Of a DNA stretch of 6,036 nt, positions 1 through 4,686 are shown piece after piece (position 1 is the stretch's first letter; each line of letters opens with the position of its first letter). The stretch covers positions 350 through 6,385 of the forward strand of contig DKKP01000191.1 of the NCBI GenBank assembly GCA_002455335.1, written 5' to 3'. This DNA is from Anaerolineales bacterium UBA6663. GTDB lineage: Bacteria; Chloroflexota; Anaerolineae; Anaerolineales; UBA6663. A program made the translations under genes and the position numbers. The notes beneath the pieces are model-generated. The model was not told the origin of the DNA and did not search any database. It saw only the letters and a list, made by a program, of their open reading frames with translations.

Positions 1-1541
1 CCGCCGATCGGCAGGATCACGCGATTGCGACGCACGCGCGTCGGCGCGCCGAAGGTGTCGAGCGAGAGCTTTCTGGCGAGCACCTGGTAGTGTCTGTGGA
101 TCTGATAGAACACGAACACCAGGGTCGGGATGACGATGACGATGATCCACGCGCCAGACGAGAACTTGGTGACGGCGAAGATGATCATCACCACGAACGA
201 CATGGCCGCGCCAAAGCCGTTGACGACCATCTTCAACTTCCAGTTTGGCTCGTGATGCAGCACCGAGCCCACCCGCTGCACGGCGTCGCCGGGCTTGAGC
301 AGCCGCGAACGCCACCAGCGCACGGCCATGCCCGACTGCGAGAGCGTGAATGACAGGAAGACGCCGATCGCATACAGCGGAATGAGCGCCGTGGTCTCCG
401 CCTGGAAGGCCATCACAAGCAGTGCCGCGACAGCTGCGAGCACGATGATGCCGTACGAAAACACAAGGCGGCTGCCGCGGTAGGTGAGCTGTTTGGGCAG
501 GAAGCCGTCGCCGGCCGCAAGCGCCGCGAGCCGCGGGAAGTCGGCGTAAGCTGTGTTTGCCGCCATCACAAGGATCAGGGTCGTGCTCCCGAGGAGCGCC
601 AGATACGGGAGGCTTCCCGCACCATAGATCACGGATCCGACTTGCGAGAAGATCGTCTGAACATGCGAGGGCACGGCATCAGTCGCGCGCGCCAGGAACG
701 TGATGCTGAAGAACATCGTTGAGAGGATGGTTGTCATCCAGATCAACGTGATGCCGGCATTGCGCGAGCGCGGCTCTTTGAAGGCCGTGATGCCGTTGCT
801 GATCGCCTCGACTCCGGTCAGGGCCGTACACCCGCTCGAGAACGCGCGCAACACGAGAAACGCCGTCAGGCCCTGGGTGGCCTCATGTATCGGCTCGATC
901 CCACTGACCGACCCGAGCGTCCCGGTGAAGAACTGGTAGTAGCCAACGCCGATGGTGAAGAGCGTGGTGATCAGGAAGAAGTAAGTGGGCACGGCGAAGG
1001 CGATGCCCGACTCCTTGACGCCGCGCAGGTTGATCAGCGTCATGAAGGCGATGAAGGCCAGCGCGATCTCGACCTTGTAGGGCCTGAGATCCTGGAAGGC
1101 GGACGTGATCTGGGCGACGCCCGACGAGATCGAGACCGCGACCGTCAGGATGTAGTCGGTCAGCAGCGCCGCGCCGGCGATCTGGGCCGGGAACTCACCA
1201 AGGTTGTCGCGCGCGACGATGTAGGCGCCACCTCCACCCGGGTAAGCGTGGATGGTCTGCTCGTACGAGATCGTGACGATCACGAGCAGGATGATGATCG
1301 CGATCGCGATCGGCAGCGAGATGCCATATGCCAGCGCACCCGCAGCGGCCAGAACGATCAGGATCTCATCAGTGGCATAGGCCGTCGATGACAATGCGTC
1401 GGAGGCGAACACAGCCAGGCCGACCTTTTTGCTAATCGTTTGATGCGGCGCCTCGGCAGTGGCCAGCGGCCTGCCGGTCAGCCAGTGGCGCCAGCTGCGC
1501 TCAGGGCCGGCCTCCGGCCCGCTGATAATCGTTGTACTCAT
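1..1541 (-). CDS. kimA: KimA-type APC-superfamily potassium transporter (3' end outside window)
   Basis: Inner-membrane transporter of the APC superfamily, closest in recalled sequence to Bacillus KimA, a proton-coupled high-affinity K+ importer. The visible part is 513 full codons and has about 12 hydrophobic segments between residues 43 and 480. Diagnostic stretches are SDALSSTAYATDEIL (47-61), YPGGGGAYIVARDNLGE (100-116), TDYILTVAVSIS (128-139), AFSSGCTALTGVEAISN (233-249) and LIPLYAIGVF (386-395). Residues matching the KimA ion and proton path as I remember it are all present: Asp48, Tyr55, Asp129, Tyr130, Thr133, Ser137, Thr242, Glu245 and Tyr390. After the last helix a cytoplasmic tail begins (VRRNRVILPI, 503-512) that looks like the first strand of a USP-like domain, cut by the window edge. 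The ATG start has a good ribosome site (AAGGA, 1548-1552). No c-di-AMP riboswitch is visible upstream. An amino-acid permease function is the main alternative. Confidence 0.85.
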   Translation of the reverse strand, partial: MSTTIISGPEAGPERSWRHWLTGRPLATAEAPHQTISKKVGLAVFASDALSSTAYATDEILIVLAAAGALAYGISLPIAIAIIILLVIVTISYEQTIHAYPGGGGAYIVARDNLGEFPAQIAGAALLTDYILTVAVSISSGVAQITSAFQDLRPYKVEIALAFIAFMTLINLRGVKESGIAFAVPTYFFLITTLFTIGVGYYQFFTGTLGSVSGIEPIHEATQGLTAFLVLRAFSSGCTALTGVEAISNGITAFKEPRSRNAGITLIWMTTILSTMFFSITFLARATDAVPSHVQTIFSQVGSVIYGAGSLPYLALLGSTTLILVMAANTAYADFPRLAALAAGDGFLPKQLTYRGSRLVFSYGIIVLAAVAALLVMAFQAETTALIPLYAIGVFLSFTLSQSGMAVRWWRSRLLKPGDAVQRVGSVLHHEPNWKLKMVVNGFGAAMSFVVMIIFAVTKFSSGAWIIVIVIPTLVFVFYQIHRHYQVLARKLSLDTFGAPTRVRRNRVILPIG

Positions 1542-1546
1542 GTTTG

Positions 1547-1552
1547 TTCCTT
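1547..1552 (-). promoter_or_regulatory. Ribosome binding site of the kimA-like gene
   Basis: On the minus strand AAGGAA lies five bases before the ATG at 1541. It is the clearest Shine-Dalgarno of the leftward unit and fixes the start used for the transporter, suggesting independent translation initiation rather than coupling to the upstream gene. Confidence 0.6.
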
Positions 1553-1582
1553 CACTTGACCTCGCGCTTCGGCTCTCACATA

Positions 1583-1597
1583 CCGCTCGGGGAGCGG
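1583..1597 (-). other. Perfect hairpin in the gap between the USP-membrane gene and the transporter
   Basis: CCGCTC and GAGCGG form a perfect 6-bp stem around a 3-base loop, one base after the stop codon (1599-1601) of the upstream minus-strand gene. The following minus-strand sequence has no T run, so it is not a standard intrinsic terminator. It could protect or partly attenuate the message between the two genes, or be incidental in GC-rich DNA. The 57-base gap holds only this and the ribosome site. Confidence 0.4.
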
Positions 1598-1598
1598 C

Positions 1599-2285
1599 TC
1601 ACCGAGCCAGAATCGCCAGCTCGATCAACACCGACGCCGACAGCAATACGGCCGTCAACCAGCCCGTGGTATGCAACTCGACCTGGACCTGGAGCAGCAG
1701 AAACCCGAGGATCACGGCCATGGGGATCGCCCAGGACACGCCCTGACTGACCATGCGTTGGGTCGTCGTCCGCAACCCAGGGAAGTGACCCTGCAGCACA
1801 CATGTCGGGACATTCAGTTGCCTGCGCAACTGCTCGCCCAGGGATTGACGACGCGACCAGGGCCAGGTCGTTTGCGACTGCTCGGCGTGACAGACCACAA
1901 GATCCCCGGCCTGTTGCACCTCGCGCAGCAGCTTGAGCCATGGCCGTGGCGGGCTCACCAGGGTGTCGACCGGCCTGGCGGCATGCGCAGCGATCAAAGC
2001 CGCGAGCGTCGTCAGTTGGCGCCGCGCGGCCCAGACATCCTGTAGGGTCTCACCCTGGCCGACCAGCAATACCGGAAGCGCTCTGGGCCGAGCCAAGGTC
2101 TGGACTTGCGTCGCAAGCGCTGCCAGGTCGGCGGCAGGGCCGGGCACAAGCACGACCAATCGGCGGATTGCGTCCGGGTCCGGCTGTGGCCCACCGTCGC
2201 GACGGGCCGGCGCCGGTTGAACCAACGTGGGCTCCCAGTTGGGACGGGTCGACGGGAGCGGCGCGGATGCGGCCTGGAGGGTCAT
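1599..2285 (-). CDS. USP-like domain protein with two C-terminal membrane helices
   Basis: 228-residue protein that I do not recognise as a named gene. Residues 1-40 are Pro/Ala-rich and probably disordered. Residues 42-167 look like a divergent universal-stress-protein fold: a first strand RRLVVLVPG (41-49), a second strand ALPVLLVG (69-76), then GDLVVCHAEQS (127-137) at the place of the usual DLIVMG strand, and a final LNVPTCVLQG (157-166) like the usual CPVLVV strand. The canonical nucleotide motif G-2x-G-9x-G(S/T) is absent. Two hydrophobic helices follow (about 184-201 and 207-225), so the protein should be membrane-anchored with the domain in the cytoplasm. In-frame TGA at 2298-2300 leaves ATG 2285 as the only plausible start; its ribosome site is weak (GGA at 2292-2294). 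It lies 57 bases upstream of the KimA-like gene on the same strand, so an operon is likely. Role is unknown; a regulatory or sensing partner for K+ transport is inference from context. Confidence 0.75.
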   Translation of the reverse strand: MTLQAASAPLPSTRPNWEPTLVQPAPARRDGGPQPDPDAIRRLVVLVPGPAADLAALATQVQTLARPRALPVLLVGQGETLQDVWAARRQLTTLAALIAAHAARPVDTLVSPPRPWLKLLREVQQAGDLVVCHAEQSQTTWPWSRRQSLGEQLRRQLNVPTCVLQGHFPGLRTTTQRMVSQGVSWAIPMAVILGFLLLQVQVELHTTGWLTAVLLSASVLIELAILAR

Positions 2286-2289
2286 CTGG

Positions 2290-2299
2290 GATCCGGATC
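2290..2299. repeat. Perfect 10-bp palindrome GATCCGGATC
   Basis: A self-complementary ten-base sequence begins four bases before the ATG of the minus-strand USP-like gene and covers the place where its ribosome site should be. It could be an operator half or simply reflect the abundance of GATC in this DNA. Confidence 0.3.
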
Positions 2300-2335
2300 A
2301 CGCGGCGAACACACGAGCCTGTCATGATCCTGGGC

Positions 2336-2366
2336 AGTCTAGGCTGTCGGCGTAAGGCCGTGACAA
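2336..2366 (-). promoter_or_regulatory. Candidate leftward promoter for the USP-membrane/transporter unit
   Basis: On the minus strand TTGTCA (2361-2366; five of six matches to TTGACA) is followed after 19 bases by TAGACT (2336-2341; four of six to TATAAT). The spacing is longer than the ideal 17, so the call is weak. Transcription would start near 2329 and leave a leader of about 44 bases before ATG 2285. Confidence 0.25.
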
Positions 2367-2400
2367 AAAAGCCGGGCACTTTCATAAGGAAAAAATAAAG

Positions 2401-2526
2401 ATGGCGAAATGGTCCGGATGGGGTGCGGGCTCAACGCATCAGGGGAGATCGGGGTACACGGTCACGATCTGCGTAACTGAGCCAGTGTCGACTTATAATC
2501 GGTTCGAGATCGGCAACCCTTTATGA
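2401..2526 (+). CDS. Possible 41-residue leader ORF overlapping the kdpD-like start
   Basis: An ATG at 2401, preceded by an A-rich stretch with TAAGGA at 2385-2390 (ten bases before the start, somewhat far), opens a frame of 41 codons. It ends in TGA at 2524-2526, overlapping the kinase ATG at 2523-2525 as ATGA. The same ATGA arrangement joins the kinase to its regulator. The kinase itself has no convincing ribosome site, which would fit translational coupling. Against it: the peptide resembles nothing I know, has no membrane helix, and a perfect TATAAT lies inside the frame and could give transcripts that lack it. A frame this short can arise by chance. Confidence 0.25.
   Translation: MAKWSGWGAGSTHQGRSGYTVTICVTEPVSTYNRFEIGNPL
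2494..2499 (+). promoter_or_regulatory. Candidate -10 element TATAAT for the kdpDE-like unit
   Basis: A perfect TATAAT stands out in GC-rich sequence 23 bases before the kinase ATG. No good -35 is seen at 16-18 bases upstream (sequence around 2470-2477 is GCGTAAC-like), which is common for activator-dependent promoters. Transcription would start near 2506, giving a leader of only about 17 bases with at most a weak GAG ribosome site. Confidence 0.45.
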
Positions 2527-3980
2527 AATCACAACCAGTCAGTGCGCTGCTGGCGGGCGCCGTTCAATACCTCGGCGCGATCGTCGTGATCCTGGCTGCG
2601 ACTGCGCTTCTGCAGCCGTTACGCGATTTTCTTGGCGCGCCGATTGCGGCGCTTTTGTATCTGCTCCCTGTCGGTCTGACGACCTGGATCTGGGGCCTTG
2701 GGCCAGGGATCGCGGCTTCATTCAGCGCCTTTCTGGCATTCAATTACTTTTTTCTGCCGCCGTACTTCACGCTGAACGTCCATCGCGCGCAGGATCTGCT
2801 GGCGCTGTTCGTCTTCTTTGCCGTTGCCGTGGTGATCAATCAACTGCTCGGGCGGGCGCGTTCGAGCCTCGCGCAGGCGCAGGCGCGCGAACGCGAAGCC
2901 ACGCATCTCTATGAGTTGAGCCTGGCCCTGGCCGGGCTGCACAGCCAGGATGCGATCGCGCCAGTGATCGAGGCCCGGGCGCGTGAAGTCTTCGGCGCGC
3001 AGCTGGTTCGAGCAAGTTTTGTGACTGGTCTGAACGACGCGGGTGGGGCGCCGCCGCCGGTCGAGCCGGCGGATGTTGTCATCCCGCTTTCCACAGCTCG
3101 CGGACGATTGGGTGAGATCAGTCTCTGGCGCGCAGCGCTCCCGCTGTCGTCGACCGAAGAGCGCCTGGCGCGCGCCTTCGCCAGCCAGTGCGCATTGGCG
3201 CTCGAACGCGCGACCCTGGCCGAGGCGGAGCGCCGCGCGCAGGTGCTCGAGGCGAGCGATCAGTTCAAAACAGCGTTGCTCTCATCGGTTTCGCATGAAC
3301 TGCGCACCCCGTTGGCGACGATCCGGGCGGCGGCGACCAGTCTGCGCTCAGGTGCTGTGGCATGGAGCACACCTGCCGGCGACGACCTGATCGCCGCGAT
3401 CGATGACGAGGCTCAGCACCTCAATCGCCTGGTCGGCAACCTCCTCGACATGTCGCGGATCGAGGCCGGCGCGCTCAGGCCGCAGCGGCAGTGGAACATC
3501 CTGGCCGAGATCGTCGACGGCGTGCTGGCGCAGATGACGCGTGTCAGCAAGTTGCATCAAATGATCGTCGACATCCCCGAAGACCTGGCCTTCGTTTCGG
3601 TCGACTATGTGCAGATCGAACAGGTCTTCACCAATCTGATCAGCAACAGCCTCAAATACGCGCCGCCCGAAACCGCGATCACGATCAGCGCAGCCTCGGC
3701 GCTTGACGGATTCGTGCGTGTGACTGTGGCGAACCAGGGACCGCCCGTGCCCGAGGAACATCTCGGCCGGATCTTCGATAAGTTCTATCGTGTCAATTCA
3801 GGGGATCGGGTCACTGGCACCGGGCTTGGGCTTTCGATCTGCAAGGGTATCGTCGAGGCGCACGGCGGCCAGATCTGGGCTGAGAATCGCTCGTCCGGCT
3901 TCGCCTTCCTCTTCACGCTCCCGACCACCCAGGACGGCCGCGAACTGCCGGTTGTGCCGACCGAGCTGGAGGCCGGATGA
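2523..3980 (+). CDS. kdpD: KdpD-like sensor histidine kinase lacking the N-terminal KdpD and USP domains
   Basis: 485-residue membrane histidine kinase. Residues 15-110 are a DUF4118-type four-helix membrane domain as in KdpD, with GLGPGIAASFSAFLAFNYFF (58-77), the PPYFT turn (79-83) and the QDLLALFVFF helix (90-99). A cytoplasmic coiled linker (111-135) and a weak GAF-like region (about 136-230) follow. The HisKA domain carries the phospho-acceptor His258 in SVSHELRTPL (255-264). The ATPase domain shows the N box (Asn371, Asn375, Lys378), the F box RIFDKFYR (416-423) and the G2 box GTGLGLS (432-438). The G1 box is odd: NQGPP (404-408) where DxGxG is usual. E. coli KdpD is about 890 residues; the front half with the KdpD and USP sensor domains is absent, and there is no upstream remnant in frame, so this looks like a natural short form. 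It should autophosphorylate and pass phosphate to the overlapping kdpE-like product. Confidence 0.9.
   Translation: MKSQPVSALLAGAVQYLGAIVVILAATALLQPLRDFLGAPIAALLYLLPVGLTTWIWGLGPGIAASFSAFLAFNYFFLPPYFTLNVHRAQDLLALFVFFAVAVVINQLLGRARSSLAQAQAREREATHLYELSLALAGLHSQDAIAPVIEARAREVFGAQLVRASFVTGLNDAGGAPPPVEPADVVIPLSTARGRLGEISLWRAALPLSSTEERLARAFASQCALALERATLAEAERRAQVLEASDQFKTALLSSVSHELRTPLATIRAAATSLRSGAVAWSTPAGDDLIAAIDDEAQHLNRLVGNLLDMSRIEAGALRPQRQWNILAEIVDGVLAQMTRVSKLHQMIVDIPEDLAFVSVDYVQIEQVFTNLISNSLKYAPPETAITISAASALDGFVRVTVANQGPPVPEEHLGRIFDKFYRVNSGDRVTGTGLGLSICKGIVEAHGGQIWAENRSSGFAFLFTLPTTQDGRELPVVPTELEAG
3968..3972 (+). promoter_or_regulatory. Ribosome binding site of the kdpE-like gene
   Basis: GGAGG inside the end of the kinase gene, four bases before the ATG at 3977. 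It supports that start and efficient translation of the regulator from the same message. Confidence 0.6.
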
Positions 3981-4672
3981 AGACTGCACCGCACATCCTG
4001 GTCATCGACGATGAGCCGCAGATCCTGCGCGCTCTACGCACGATCCTGACCGAGAAACACTTTCATGTGACGACCGCCAGCCGCGGTGAAGAGGGCCTGG
4101 CGCTTGCGGCGGCCAACCCGCCCGATATCGTCATCCTCGATCTGGGGCTGCCCGATCTGGATGGCACGCGAGTTTGCGCACGGCTCCGCGAATGGACCCA
4201 GATCCCGATCATCGTCCTGTCGGTCCGAGATGGCGAGATGGATAAGGTCGCGGCGCTTGATCATGGCGCCGACGATTACCTGACCAAGCCGTTTGGCATC
4301 GAGGAACTGCTGGCGCGGGTGCGCGTTGCGCTGCGTCATGCCGCCCAAACCCGGGCCGAGAAGGCGACTGTGATCCGTGTCGGCGATTTGGTGATCGACC
4401 TGGCCAACCACTTCGTCACGCGCGGCGGCGAACAGGTCAAGCTGACGGCGACCGAGTTCAAGTTGCTTGCGTATCTTGCGGCGAACACCGGGCGCGTGCT
4501 CACCCATCAGAGCATCCTGACCCGGGTCTGGGGCGAGGCAGAGGCCAATCACGTCGAGTATCTGCGCGTCTTCATGCGGCAACTACGCAAGAAGCTCGAG
4601 CCCGAACCCGATCGCCCGCAGATCCTTGTAACCGAGCCCGGAATCGGGTATCGGTTCCTCGGCGATCTTTGA
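3977..4672 (+). CDS. kdpE: KdpE-like OmpR-family response regulator
   Basis: 231-residue two-component regulator of normal length. The receiver domain (1-120) has the acidic pair Asp11/Asp12, phospho-acceptor Asp55 in ILDLGLPDLDG (53-63), Ser82 at the switch position and Lys104 in DDYLTKPFG (99-107). The stretch from LSVRDGEMDK through GIEELLARVRVALR (81-120) closely follows E. coli KdpE as I remember it. The C-terminal half (132-231) is an OmpR/PhoB winged helix with LTATEFKLLAYLAAN (156-170), the recognition-helix region VEYLRVFMRQLRKKL (193-207) and the closing GIGYRF hairpin (222-227). Its ATG overlaps the kinase stop by four bases (ATGA), so the two are co-translated. Classical KdpE activates kdpFABC; no such genes are in the window, so the divergent KimA-like unit is the nearest candidate target. 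That target is inference. Confidence 0.93.
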   Translation: MKTAPHILVIDDEPQILRALRTILTEKHFHVTTASRGEEGLALAAANPPDIVILDLGLPDLDGTRVCARLREWTQIPIIVLSVRDGEMDKVAALDHGADDYLTKPFGIEELLARVRVALRHAAQTRAEKATVIRVGDLVIDLANHFVTRGGEQVKLTATEFKLLAYLAANTGRVLTHQSILTRVWGEAEANHVEYLRVFMRQLRKKLEPEPDRPQILVTEPGIGYRFLGDL

Positions 4673-4686
4673 CGCGCGCCGGCCCG

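Larger units (their letters stand above)
2286..2522. promoter_or_regulatory. Divergent control region between the transporter unit and the kdpDE-like unit
   Basis: This 237-base gap separates the start codons of the two divergent units, so both must be driven from here unless promoters lie inside genes. It includes an AT-rich tract (2361-2401, with A6 and A6 runs) unlike the GC-rich surroundings, promoter-like hexamers in both directions, a 10-bp palindrome at 2290-2299, an interrupted inverted repeat at 2345-2365 and a possible small ORF. A shared binding site for the KdpE-like regulator is plausible, but I cannot identify a specific KdpE box. Confidence 0.65.

Noticed and set aside
1296..1312. 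Tandem CGATCG / GCGATCGC run
   Set aside because: It is the coding outcome of alternating Ile (ATC) and Ala (GCG) codons in a membrane helix of the transporter, not an independent repeat.
885..1391. Plus-strand open frame of 168 codons opposite the transporter gene
   Set aside because: Its product is a low-complexity Asp/Arg/Gln-rich string typical of antisense reading of GC-rich membrane-protein codons.
2050..2385. Minus-strand open frame starting further upstream than the USP-membrane gene
   Set aside because: It is in another frame, its product is Pro/Arg/Gly-rich with no domain, and the frame of the USP-like protein explains the region better.
2286..2522. c-di-AMP (ydaO-type) riboswitch for the transporter unit
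   Set aside because: I see none of the expected conserved riboswitch sequence blocks on the minus strand here, and the 57-base gap directly before the transporter is too short.
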